Shown here in pieces: positions 42,887-51,533 of a stretch of DNA of 64,000 nt; the stretch's first letter is position 1; each line of letters begins with the position of its first letter. Under the pieces are notes generated by a model that had not been told where the DNA came from, did no database searches, and was given only the letters and a program-made list of their open reading frames with translations. Location of the stretch: positions 1,798,001-1,862,000 of the forward strand of contig NZ_BMYZ01000001.1 in NCBI RefSeq assembly GCF_014652535.1, read 5' to 3'. The position numbers and the translations under genes are program-made. The DNA comes from Cellvibrio zantedeschiae. GTDB lineage: Bacteria; Pseudomonadota; Gammaproteobacteria; Pseudomonadales; Cellvibrionaceae.

Positions 42887-43337
42887 TTTAATGTCCCTAA
42901 AAGTATTACTTTTCCTTATGCTAACCATCGTCAACTTGACTCGTCAGTGTGCGACCACACAGAAGCGCCCTCTCCAACCGTACTTATGTCTGATAACGAA
43001 CGGAACCCATATCCTACCGCGAGCATGCTCTTGCACGCCAATAAATCGAACCCAAATAGATTACATCCAAGCTGGATATTTTCCATCCAACATAGGCAAA
43101 ACTAACAATTGCCTATTTATGTGACACTTATGTGGGCTAACCAACAGACACATATCCTATCTAGCTCGATGATTTAAATGACGCTAGCCCTTATCAGGTC
43201 CTATTCCTATATGAGTTTTTTTGCCAAGACAGCTTTATGATTGCCACCGCAGGAATGAACACGTAAAAATCGTTTGGTACAGCTGATAATGAAAGGTAAT
43301 ATCGAGAAAAGCCGACTAAATAATAGGGATCTACAGC
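42887..43337. other. Divergent intergenic region before the sensor kinase
   Basis: About 450 bp with the operator-like site GTGTG-CGAC-CACAC at 42947-42960 and a weaker one (GTGGG-CTAA-CCAAC) at 43132-43145. No supported gene. Confidence 0.45.
42947..42960. promoter_or_regulatory. Operator-like inverted repeat GTGTG-CGAC-CACAC
   Basis: An exact match to GTRYG-N4-CRYAC, 60 bp upstream of the minus-strand start at 42886. The arms are perfectly complementary. Confidence 0.45.
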
Positions 43338-43445
43338 ATGCCAGTTTTAATCAAGCATCCACACACAAAAGCGCCTGCAGATTTGTTTGTGCCTATAGTT
43401 GATTTGAGCCATATGACAATCAATCATAGGACAATCAATCTATGA
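43338..43445 (+). CDS. Candidate leader peptide coupled to the sensor kinase (35 residues)
   Basis: A short open frame, MPVLIKHPHTKAP and on, whose stop TGA overlaps the kinase ATG as ATGA. AGGGA lies 9 bp before its ATG. The tail of the frame holds a direct repeat, ACAATCAATC (twice, 5 bp apart), so its end may be a duplication. It could couple translation to the kinase. Support is modest; no homologue known to me. Confidence 0.35.
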   Translation: MPVLIKHPHTKAPADLFVPIVDLSHMTINHRTINL

Positions 43446-46400
43446 GAGTAAGAACTACTCGCGCCAACATTTTTTGGCTTTCCTTACCCACCATTCTCGT
43501 GCTGGCAATGGTGGCAACGCTATTTTGGTTTTTTGACCGCATGCAGGCCGCCGTTGACGCGCGCACACAAATCACCACCTCCCTCAGTCAGGCGCAAACT
43601 GTATTAACCATGATGATTGATGCTGAAACAGGCACCCGTGGTTATTTATTAACCGATGACGAAAGTTTTTTGAAACCCTACCAAAATGTGCGCGACGGAA
43701 TTCCCGTAAAACTTAAACAATTACGCGCAATTACCACCACACCAGAAGCCCTGACACAAATTGACAACGTGGAACCATTGGTAAAAGCCAAATTGTCTCG
43801 CCTTGCTACTGCCATTGCACTCAAACGAACCAATGATTTAAAAACGGTATTGAATAGCTTTCCCAACAATGAAGGGAAAGTCATCATGGATAGCATTCGC
43901 GAACACATGGACCGTTACAATCGCATTCAAAATACGCAACTAGCGCACTACAACCGGGAATACCAAACGAACATGAACTTTCTGTTCGCGTTCATTGTAT
44001 CCGCCAGTGTTTTTATGTTGCTGTTTGCACAAGTGTTTGCCTACAGCATTTATCGCAACATCCATCAGCGCTTAATGGATCTTGTTCACGCCGAAACAAA
44101 AAATTCGCTTGAAAAACAAGAGGCAATGAACCAGCAATTAAACTCTGCCTATCTCACTGTGCAGGATAGTGAACGAAAACTGGAAGTTACCCTCAACTCC
44201 ATTGCCGATGCAGTAATCGCCACGGACCGCGAAGCGCGCATCACATTAATGAACCACGTTGCAGAACTTTTAACGGGCTGGTCGCAAGAGGAAGCCGCGG
44301 GCCGCCCCATTCCAGAAGTATTTAAAATTATTAACAAGGAAAGCCGACAACCCGTTGCCGTACCTGTTATAGAAACTTTGTTATACGGCACCGCGCAAGG
44401 ATCAAGTGACAGCGTATTAATTTTCCGCGACGGCAACCAATGCAACATTGCCAACAGCTGCGCACCTATTCGCGACCACGACGGGCAAGTAATAGGCGCA
44501 GTATTGGTATTCCGCGATATCACCGCAGAAAATGCCGCACAGCAAGCGCTGTTGGACAGTAATGAATTAGTTAAAACCATTTTGGGTACAGTGGCTGACG
44601 GTATAGTTACATTCCACGTGCGCAGCAACATGATTGAAACCGTAAACCCCGCGGCCGAGAAAATGTTTGGTTACGAGCCTAACGAATTAATTGGCAAAAG
44701 ATTTAGTTCAATCGTACCTGAGCTTAATGAAGATAAGGGCTCCCTGGACTATTACAACGCAAGCCCGGAAGAACGAGCCAACGGTATAGTTCGCGAAGTG
44801 ACAGGTCGCCTGAAAAACGGCCAAACATTCCCAATGGAAATTGCCGTAAGTGAAATGCGCTTGGGCGGCCAGCGCTTCTTTACCGGCGTGTTGCGTAACA
44901 TTACCGCACGTAAACATGCCGAAGCGGTAATGCGTGAATCTGAATACCGTTACCGCAATTTATTCGATTCCATCGACGAAGGTTTCTGCGTTGCCGAAAT
45001 GATTTACGAAGGTGGCGAAATCGTTAATCAACTCTTCCTGGAGATTAACCCTTCGTTTGAAAAACAAAGTGGTTTACACAATGCGCAAGGCCGTTTTGTG
45101 CGCGAGTTGGTACCCAATTTGGAGGTGGATTGGTTTACGGTTTACCACGAAGTTTTGCAAACCGGCGAACCCGCTCGCTTTGAATACGAAGCCAAAGCCT
45201 TGCACCGCTGGTTAGATATTTATACTTGCCGCCTGGGCGAACCGGGTAGTAAAAAAGTAGCGATTTTGTTTACCGATGTGACCGAACGTAAACGCTCAGA
45301 GCAAGCCCTACGCGAAAGTGATGAGCGCGTACGCCTCGCAACCGAAGCGACCGGTGTGGGCATTTGGGAATGGAATATTGCCGAGAATTACATGCGTTGG
45401 GACGCACAAATGTTCCGCATTTACGGTATAGAACCTACACCCGATGGCTTGGTAAAACGCGAAGATTGGCTTAAACATTTATTGCCAGAAGATCGCCGCA
45501 CTCAGTTGGCATTAGATAAAGCAATGACACTGCGCGACCGTTCCAGCCGCGAATTCCGCATTCATCGCGCCGGTGAAAAAAATGAAGTTCGCCATATCCA
45601 ATCCGTAGAAACCATGCGTACAGATTCCCGTGGTCGCGTTGAATCGATTGTAGGAACAAACCTGGATATCACAGAACTCAAACGCACCGAAGCCATATTG
45701 CGCGAGAACGAACGCCATTTGCGCGCGGTTATTGATGCATTGCCCGTAGCCATTTACACCACCGATGCTGAGGGTGTACTCACACACTACAACCAGGCTG
45801 CTGTTGAATTTTCCGGTCGCACACCGGAGCTTGGTGTAGACAAATGGAGCATTAACGAAAAACTTTATAGCCCCAACGGCACACCCGTACCCAATGATCA
45901 ATGCCACATGGCGATTGCACTTAAGGAAGATCGCCAACTTTTAGGTGCAGAAGCAATTGCAGCGCGTCCAGATGGATCACGTATTTGGTTCACCGCGCAC
46001 CCTACTCCGCTACATGATGCTTACGGAAAATTAATTGGCGGTATCAACATGATGATTGATATCACCGAGCGCAAACGTTTGGATCAGGTGTTGCTGGAAA
46101 ATAATATTGAATTGAAAAAAGCCAAAAACCTGGCTGAAAAAGCAAACCGCGCAAAATCAGATTTCCTATCCAACATGAGCCACGAATTGCGTACACCTTT
46201 AAGCGCAATTTTAGGTTTTGCACAATTAATTGATGCAAGCAATCCGCCACCGACTCCCAGCCAAAAACGCAGTGTTGATCAAATTTTGCAGGCGGGTTGG
46301 TATTTGCTGGATTTAATTAATGAAATTCTGGACCTTACATTAATCGAATCTGGCCGCATGCCCGTATCAATGGAAACTGTGTCTCTTCCAGATTTAGTTC

Positions 46401-47299
46401 GTGAATGCGAAACCATGATTGAACCCCAGGCGCTTAATCGCAATATTACATTGAGCTTCCCCAAATTCGAGCAGCCAGTGAAAGTTAAAGCCGACAGCAC
46501 GCGTTTAAAACAAGCGCTCATTAATTTGTTGTCAAACGCTATTAAATACAATCGCCAATACGGTGCAGTTACGGTGACTTGTGTTGAATGCGAAACAGAT
46601 CGCGTGCGCATTTCTGTAGAAGATACTGGCGATGGTTTACCGCCAGAAAAACTTGCTCAGCTGTTCCAGCCGTTTAATCGCCTTGGTAAAGAAAACAGCT
46701 CTGAGGAAGGTACAGGTATCGGCTTGGTCATGACCAAACGCCTGGTTAAATTAATGGGCGGTAATATTCATGTAAAAAGTACCGTGGGCAAAGGTACTAC
46801 TTTTTCAATAGATTTAGATGTAGCAAACGAATCTGAAATCATTGAAGCTGAACCGCAAGATTTCCTGGAAATTTTGCCAATGCCCGTGAAAACCGATGCA
46901 CCCAAACGCACCCTGCTTTACGTAGAAGATAACGCAGCAAATTTAACGCTGATTGAAGATGTATTAGCAACTCGCTCCGATATTTTATTGCTTACCGCGC
47001 GCGATGGTCACAGCGGTATTGAACTTGCGCGCGTTGCACAACCCGATTTAATTTTAATGGATATCAATTTGCCGGGAATTAGCGGAATGGAAGCCTTGAG
47101 AATTCTTTCCAAGGATCCAATCACACACCATATTCCCGTAGTGGCAATTAGCGCGAATGCAATTCCGCGCGATATAGAAAAAGGTTTGGAGGCTGGATTT
47201 TTCCGCTACCTCACCAAGCCCATTAAAATTAATGAGTTCATGCACACAGTAGATAGTGCGCTTGAACTTTCTATTCCGAAACCTATGAGAATAAATTAA
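43442..47299 (+). CDS. Hybrid sensor histidine kinase (CHASE3, multiple PAS, HisKA, HATPase, REC)
   Basis: A 1285-residue membrane sensor. Order: transmembrane helix 1 (about residues 12-32), CHASE3 periplasmic domain (LTMMIDAETGTRGYLLTDDESFLKPYQ), helix 2 (about 183-205), five PAS/PAC-type domains between about 245 and 880 (for example VLVFRDITAENAA, TGVLRNITARKHAE, GGINMMIDITERK), the phospho-acceptor His914 in NMSHELRTPLSAILGFAQL, an ATPase domain (NLLSNAIKYNRQ, GTGIGLVMTK), and a receiver domain with Asp1207 in LILMDINLPGISG. There is no Hpt domain. It would sense a periplasmic or redox signal and pass the phosphate to the next gene or to a separate partner. Confidence 0.92.
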   Translation: MRVRTTRANIFWLSLPTILVLAMVATLFWFFDRMQAAVDARTQITTSLSQAQTVLTMMIDAETGTRGYLLTDDESFLKPYQNVRDGIPVKLKQLRAITTTPEALTQIDNVEPLVKAKLSRLATAIALKRTNDLKTVLNSFPNNEGKVIMDSIREHMDRYNRIQNTQLAHYNREYQTNMNFLFAFIVSASVFMLLFAQVFAYSIYRNIHQRLMDLVHAETKNSLEKQEAMNQQLNSAYLTVQDSERKLEVTLNSIADAVIATDREARITLMNHVAELLTGWSQEEAAGRPIPEVFKIINKESRQPVAVPVIETLLYGTAQGSSDSVLIFRDGNQCNIANSCAPIRDHDGQVIGAVLVFRDITAENAAQQALLDSNELVKTILGTVADGIVTFHVRSNMIETVNPAAEKMFGYEPNELIGKRFSSIVPELNEDKGSLDYYNASPEERANGIVREVTGRLKNGQTFPMEIAVSEMRLGGQRFFTGVLRNITARKHAEAVMRESEYRYRNLFDSIDEGFCVAEMIYEGGEIVNQLFLEINPSFEKQSGLHNAQGRFVRELVPNLEVDWFTVYHEVLQTGEPARFEYEAKALHRWLDIYTCRLGEPGSKKVAILFTDVTERKRSEQALRESDERVRLATEATGVGIWEWNIAENYMRWDAQMFRIYGIEPTPDGLVKREDWLKHLLPEDRRTQLALDKAMTLRDRSSREFRIHRAGEKNEVRHIQSVETMRTDSRGRVESIVGTNLDITELKRTEAILRENERHLRAVIDALPVAIYTTDAEGVLTHYNQAAVEFSGRTPELGVDKWSINEKLYSPNGTPVPNDQCHMAIALKEDRQLLGAEAIAARPDGSRIWFTAHPTPLHDAYGKLIGGINMMIDITERKRLDQVLLENNIELKKAKNLAEKANRAKSDFLSNMSHELRTPLSAILGFAQLIDASNPPPTPSQKRSVDQILQAGWYLLDLINEILDLTLIESGRMPVSMETVSLPDLVRECETMIEPQALNRNITLSFPKFEQPVKVKADSTRLKQALINLLSNAIKYNRQYGAVTVTCVECETDRVRISVEDTGDGLPPEKLAQLFQPFNRLGKENSSEEGTGIGLVMTKRLVKLMGGNIHVKSTVGKGTTFSIDLDVANESEIIEAEPQDFLEILPMPVKTDAPKRTLLYVEDNAANLTLIEDVLATRSDILLLTARDGHSGIELARVAQPDLILMDINLPGISGMEALRILSKDPITHHIPVVAISANAIPRDIEKGLEAGFFRYLTKPIKINEFMHTVDSALELSIPKPMRIN

Positions 47300-47310
47300 G
47301 AGAAATTAAC

Positions 47311-48156
47311 ATGAAGCTAACTGAGCAAGATATTCTCAACGCCAGCATTTTAATCGTTGATGATCAGCAAGCGAACGTAGCGCTGCTGGAACAATTGCTA
47401 AGCGAGGCGGGTTACACCAATGTCTCGTCAACCATGAATCCAGTGGAAGTGGGTGCTTTGCATCGCAAGAATTACTACGATCTTATTCTGCTGGATTTGC
47501 AAATGCCGGAGATGGACGGCTTCCAGGTTATGGAATGCCTTAAAACCAATGACCAGGAAGGCTATCTGCCGGTTATTGTTTTAACGGCGCAACCTGGCCA
47601 TAAATTGCGTGCATTGCAAGCGGGCGCTAAAGATTTTATTAGCAAGCCATTTGATTTAATAGAAGTCAAAACGCGCATTCACAACATGTTGGAAGTTCGC
47701 CTGCTGTACAAAAAGCTGGAGAACTACAACAAAATTCTTGAGCAAACCGTTGCCGAGCGCACCGCTGAATTACGCGAAAGCGAAGCGCGTTTCCGCAGCC
47801 TTACTGAGCTCGCTTCCGATTGGTATTGGGAACAAGATCAGGACGGAAAATTTATTAAAGTCTCCGGCCCCGTATTAGAAATGCTTGGCATTCAAGTTGA
47901 TCCGCTATTGGGAGACGCAGCGACAGCCAACACCTTAGACAACGCCGGATGGAACGAAGACGAGCGCAAAGAATTGCAAGGCATTATTGAAGCGCGTCAA
48001 CCCTTTATTGATTTTGCATTCAGCCGCGTTGACTCTACCGGCATCAAACATCATTACCGCGTAAGCGGTGAACCTATGTTCGATTTGTCCAGTCGTTTCA
48101 TTGGATACCGCGGTATTGGTATTCAATGCAAAGAAATGCCTGGCAGCAACCAATAG
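47311..48156 (+). CDS. Response regulator with receiver and PAS domains
   Basis: A 281-residue protein: a receiver domain (ILIVDDQQANVALLEQLLSEAGY, Asp62 in LILLDLQMPEMDGF, Lys in KDFISKPFD), a coiled linker (TVAERTAELRESEARFRSL) and a PAS-type domain (LASDWYWEQDQDGKFIKVSG). It lacks a DNA-binding or enzymatic output domain, so it likely acts by binding other proteins. It starts 11 bp after the kinase gene and ends 8 bp before the Crp-like gene, so the three form an operon. Confidence 0.88.
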   Translation: MKLTEQDILNASILIVDDQQANVALLEQLLSEAGYTNVSSTMNPVEVGALHRKNYYDLILLDLQMPEMDGFQVMECLKTNDQEGYLPVIVLTAQPGHKLRALQAGAKDFISKPFDLIEVKTRIHNMLEVRLLYKKLENYNKILEQTVAERTAELRESEARFRSLTELASDWYWEQDQDGKFIKVSGPVLEMLGIQVDPLLGDAATANTLDNAGWNEDERKELQGIIEARQPFIDFAFSRVDSTGIKHHYRVSGEPMFDLSSRFIGYRGIGIQCKEMPGSNQ

Positions 48157-48164
48157 GGATAACG

Positions 48165-48878
48165 ATGCAAACAATTCATAGTCCATTGCAAAATCATCTT
48201 CTCGCCGCACTCAGTAAACCGGAAATTGATCGTTTAACTGCGCGCCTTGAACTGGTGCAGTTGAAGTTGGGCGAAAGTATTTATGAACCGGGCCAACCCT
48301 TAAGCTATGCGTATTTTCCAACCACCAGCATTATTTCGCTGCAATACGTTATGGAATCCGGCGCATCTGCAGAAGCGGCAGGCGTAGGTAACGAAGGGAT
48401 GGTAGGCGTTGCGCTATTCCTGGGTGGCAATACCACGCCAAGTGCAGCTGTAGTGCAAACGGCGGGTTATGCGTATCGCCTGGAGCGCAGCATTTTAAAA
48501 GCTGAGTTTAATTGTGCAGATGTAATGCACCGCTTACTGTTGCGCTATACGCAGGCGCTAATGACGCAAATGTTCCAAACTGCTGTGTGCAATCGTCATC
48601 ACTCCGTTGAACAACAATTGTGTCGCTGGCTATTAAACACAGTTGATCGCATTCCCACGGGTGAGTTGGTTATGACACAAGAATTAGTCGCCAACATGCT
48701 CGGTGTGCGCCGCGAAAGTGTTACAGAAGCCGCAGGTAGTTTGCAAAGCGCAGATTGCATTCGCTACAGACGTGGTCATATCGCCGTGTTAGACAGACGC
48801 AAGTTAGAAGCGCGTACTTGTGAGTGCTATCAGGTCGTTAAAAAAGAATTGGATCGACTAATGACGAATGTAAAATAA
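48165..48878 (+). CDS. Crp/Fnr-type transcriptional regulator
   Basis: A 237-residue protein. The ATG at 48165 has ATAGGGAT about 8 bp upstream; a frame extending further up lies inside the previous gene. The N-terminal cNMP-binding fold is seen at ELVQLKLGESIYEPGQPLSYAYFPTTSIISL, and the C-terminal winged helix at LVMTQELVANMLGVRRESVTEAAGSLQ. It has no Fnr-type N-terminal Cys cluster. As it follows a sensor kinase and response regulator, it could be the transcription output of that module; this is inference. Confidence 0.85.
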   Translation: MQTIHSPLQNHLLAALSKPEIDRLTARLELVQLKLGESIYEPGQPLSYAYFPTTSIISLQYVMESGASAEAAGVGNEGMVGVALFLGGNTTPSAAVVQTAGYAYRLERSILKAEFNCADVMHRLLLRYTQALMTQMFQTAVCNRHHSVEQQLCRWLLNTVDRIPTGELVMTQELVANMLGVRRESVTEAAGSLQSADCIRYRRGHIAVLDRRKLEARTCECYQVVKKELDRLMTNVK

Positions 48879-49248
48879 TTTGTCAGCGGTATAAAAGGAT
48901 TTTAGGGAGTGTTTTTTAAAGTTGGATTTTAAGGGATCTTCGCAACCGAGCCTAATCCTGACACCAATAAAAATCAAAGCTAGATACTGGAAAGCCAGTT
49001 AGAAATAAGGGAAATAGGCTTAAAGGGATATTAAGGAATAGAAATCACAGAAGGGAAAATTCAGACTACCGTTTTACTCCTACCAAATTCGTTTTGAATC
49101 ACCTACCCATCGCAACCTTATTTAGGCTTCTAATAAAAAACTGGAATGCACTTAGGCCAAATAAGCAAGCGAGCATTTGACCTAAGTACATTCCAGAAAA
49201 AGGAAGGCATTTCAAAAACGAGTGTAAAGCAAACAAACCTTGGCAAGC
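48879..49248. other. Intergenic region, no gene seen
   Basis: 370 bp between the Crp-like gene and the minus-strand small gene. No ORF, strong hairpin or clear promoter was found in it. Confidence 0.4.
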
Positions 49249-49395
49249 TTATAGTCTTCGCCCCTGTATGATTCTCACCAGAATCACGACTACTGCAGCA
49301 ACCAATAACACATGGATTAAACCGCCGATAGTGTATGAGGACACTAGACCCAATACCCATAAAATAAGCAGAATGACTGCAATAGTTTCTAACAT
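49249..49395 (-). CDS. Lmo0937-type small membrane protein
   Basis: A 48-residue protein, MLETIAVILLILWVLGLVSS... to ...ILVRIIQGRRL, matching the two-helix lmo0937 family of small membrane proteins. AGGAGA precedes the ATG. It is below the usual gene-finder size. An exact operator-like repeat lies 72 bp upstream. Inner-membrane stress protein; role unknown. Confidence 0.8.
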   Translation of the reverse strand: MLETIAVILLILWVLGLVSSYTIGGLIHVLLVAAVVVILVRIIQGRRL

Positions 49396-49467
49396 GATAA
49401 TTCTCCTATTAAGTTAACCAGCAATAAAGCCACATGAATAGATTAAAAAATCACCCTGTTAAACTCG

Positions 49468-49481
49468 GTGCGCTAACGTAC
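49468..49481. promoter_or_regulatory. Operator-like inverted repeat GTGCG-CTAA-CGTAC
   Basis: The most symmetric match to GTRYG-N4-CRYAC, inside GGTGCG-CTAA-CGTACC. It lies 72 bp upstream of the lmo0937-type gene. Confidence 0.6.
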
Positions 49482-49537
49482 CTTGATTTTAAAAGACTTT
49501 ATAAATTTGCTAATCACATCTCATTTTTTAACCCCCA

Positions 49538-49575
49538 ATAAAAAAGCCCCGCATTGGCAGGGCTTGGTTTTTTCT
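49538..49575 (-). terminator. Intrinsic terminator after the triple-BON gene
   Basis: On the minus strand AAGCCCTGC and GCGGGGCTT pair around CAAT and are followed by TTTTTT. It ends the gene whose stop is at 49592. Confidence 0.85.
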
Positions 49576-49591
49576 AAAGCAATTTCAGGTA

Positions 49592-50410
49592 TTAAAATAC
49601 CAGCTCTTTTGCGTTCACACTTTTTACACCGCGAACATTTTCTGCCAGTTCAATTGCCAAGGCACGTTCAGCTCCGCTAGTAACCTTACCTTTTAAAGTC
49701 ACTATGCCCGCACTGGTGGAAACATCTATATCAGAACCGCTAACGTTGCTGGAGTAAAAAAAGTTTGATTTAACCTTGGTAGAAATCCAGGCATCCGCAA
49801 CTGATTTACTCGTGTCATTAGCCGCAGCTTTTGCTTTATCGGTTGCGCCGGGTTTTGAGTCAACATTCAATTGGTTGCTCACCGCAATTACACCGCGTGT
49901 GCTGGCAGCCAAACGAGTTGCAGCAGTTTTTGCATCGGTGGAATCTACATTACCTGTTAAAACTACGCGTCCGCCTTTGCTTTCTACCTTGGTGGAAATG
50001 TAAGAAAATTTACTCCAGATCAAACGTGATTTAACCGCAGCAACAATAGTGACATCATCAACTACTTCACCATAACCCCGATTACCAGCTTTAGGAACGT
50101 AATCTGATTTAACAACAATTTGGTTATCTACATCCTTAATACCGTCAACACCCAAGGCAATTTCCTTCGCCAAATCTTTGTTGATATCCTCGTCAACCGT
50201 ACCTGTTAAAACCGCTTTGCCATTGTTAACCTTCACTTTTAAATCGTGGGCTCGCAAATAGGGACTCAACGCATAAGTTGTCCAAATTTGCGTTTCCTGG
50301 CGAGCGTCAACAATATCTTGTTTTGCATCGGCGCTCGCCATCATACTCGCAACAGAAAATACCAACACCATGCCAGTTTTTGCGAAAGATTTTAAAAACA
50401 CTTTGTTCAT
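49592..50410 (-). CDS. Exported protein with three BON domains
   Basis: A 272-residue protein with a signal peptide (residues 1-27) and three BON domains at about 45-108, 118-185 and 205-270: for instance LKVKVNNGKAVLTGTVDEDINKDLAKEIALGVDGIKDVDNQIVV and VSTSAGIVTLKGKVTSGAERALAIELAENVRGVKSVN. BON domains bind membranes; repeated BON proteins such as OsmY protect the periplasm under stress. AGAAT-like weak ribosome site precedes the ATG. A terminator lies 20 bp downstream. Confidence 0.9.
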   Translation of the reverse strand: MNKVFLKSFAKTGMVLVFSVASMMASADAKQDIVDARQETQIWTTYALSPYLRAHDLKVKVNNGKAVLTGTVDEDINKDLAKEIALGVDGIKDVDNQIVVKSDYVPKAGNRGYGEVVDDVTIVAAVKSRLIWSKFSYISTKVESKGGRVVLTGNVDSTDAKTAATRLAASTRGVIAVSNQLNVDSKPGATDKAKAAANDTSKSVADAWISTKVKSNFFYSSNVSGSDIDVSTSAGIVTLKGKVTSGAERALAIELAENVRGVKSVNAKELVF

Positions 50411-50527
50411 AAATATTCTCCGTTAAAAAATATTCATCCGTGTTTAATGCCAAATCACGCAAATATCTTGCGCGACAAAAACACATGAACTTTATCCTTA
50501 AGCCCTGTGAAAACTAATCTGCCCTGT

Positions 50528-50938
50528 TCAGGAATGGCGCTTTCTTAAAAAGGCTGCCACTTGTTTGTCAGCCTCCGCGCGCGAAATCGCATAGCGTTCT
50601 TGAACCAAGCCTGACAAGCGCTCAATTTGCCCCTGGCTTTTTAAGAGGTCGTCTTCAGTTAAGCGCCCTCTTACCATCTTGGCTTTTTCAATTTGCTCCT
50701 GCCAAATTGCCTTCACTTGGCTGTCACTTGGTAAGGAATGCTCACGTAAAGGTGCATCCAAATCCCCCTCCCGGCGCGCTTGTTCAAGTTCTTCCGGAGT
50801 TTGTTCGCTCAACTGAACTGAACGCTTATCGTGCAAAATACTTTGCATACGTCGCGTCACCTGGCTTCTTTTAGGCGAGGAATGTCGATCCATGGGTTGA
50901 TGGGTATTCGTTAAACCAAACTCATGACTTCTGTTCAT
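50528..50938 (-). CDS. CsbD-like stress protein with N-terminal extension
   Basis: A 136-residue protein. The C-terminal 60 residues (IWQEQIEKAKMVRGRLTEDDLLKSQGQIERLSGLVQERYAISRAEADKQVAAFL) resemble the CsbD domain, with the WGKLTDDDL-like stretch here reading RGRLTEDDL. The N-terminal 70 residues are basic and polar and look disordered. CsbD proteins are general-stress proteins of unknown mechanism. GGAGG precedes the ATG. A site 105 bp upstream (GTACG-GTGC-CGAAC, 51044-51057) matches the operator-like repeat with one change. Confidence 0.75.
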   Translation of the reverse strand: MNRSHEFGLTNTHQPMDRHSSPKRSQVTRRMQSILHDKRSVQLSEQTPEELEQARREGDLDAPLREHSLPSDSQVKAIWQEQIEKAKMVRGRLTEDDLLKSQGQIERLSGLVQERYAISRAEADKQVAAFLRKRHS

Positions 50939-51157
50939 ATTGACCTCCGAGTTAATAAAGACCCTTCAACCACTCTGAACGGAATGCGGTGGACGTAATA
51001 CAAGGGATGACCCTTACACTAATAGTGAACGCCTACCCAATCTGTACGGTGCCGAACGCGATTGCTGCGGACCAACAATGAACAAAGCGCCCACTTCCCG
51101 CGGCAAACGAGCTACAAATGCCAAAAATAGCCTTGCCACCCCTGAATAATGCGCGCG

Positions 51158-51166
51158 CCTGTGGAT
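51158..51166 (-). promoter_or_regulatory. DnaA box upstream of nrdB
   Basis: TTATCCACA, the perfect 9-bp DnaA consensus, read on the minus strand. It lies 18 bp before the first NrdR box. In E. coli the nrdAB promoter also has DnaA boxes and is DnaA-regulated. Confidence 0.7.
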
Positions 51167-51183
51167 AACCTGTGAAATACTGG

Positions 51184-51230
51184 TGCATATATCTAGTGCA
51201 TCACAAAATATAAAACACTAGATATTGTGT
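51184..51230 (+). promoter_or_regulatory. Tandem NrdR boxes
   Basis: Box 1 TGCATATATCTAGTGC (51184-51199) and box 2 ACACTAGATATTGTGT (51215-51230) both fit the NrdR consensus (ACAC-WATAT-YTTGTGT type). They start 31 bp apart, the three-helical-turn spacing known for this ATP/dATP-sensing repressor of ribonucleotide reductase genes. Box 2 overlaps the promoter -35 region. Confidence 0.85.
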
Positions 51231-51253
51231 CGAGAACGCGTCTCCCTTATAGT
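51225..51253 (+). promoter_or_regulatory. Probable sigma-70 promoter of nrdB
   Basis: TTGTGT (51225-51230) and TATAGT (51248-51253), 17 bp apart. The -35 hexamer lies inside NrdR box 2, so NrdR binding would block the promoter. The transcript would have a leader of about 270 nt before the ATG. Confidence 0.65.
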
Positions 51254-51533
51254 ATGGACACCTCTGGATTTCGCCAAAATAATGCGCGAAAAACCAGGCT
51301 AGAGATGAGTTGCCAGCCTAACTGATTGATTTCACTTGATCTTTAGGCGACACCCAAACCTTTGATCTATCACAAAAACATCAATAACCGAGCGATAGAA
51401 AATAGGTAGAACTTTCCCTAGCAACGAATCACTAAGATTAAAGCGCTATTGAAACTACCGCGATGCCGCTGGGGCCTTAAACGCCTCGATCACAGATATA
51501 AACAGCCAGATAAGCTATATAGAGAGGAAAGCC

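Noticed and set aside
43132-43145. GTGGG-CTAA-CCAAC as a further operator
   Set aside because: Both half-sites depart from the consensus, and it lies about 200 bp upstream of the small open frame and 300 bp from the kinase.
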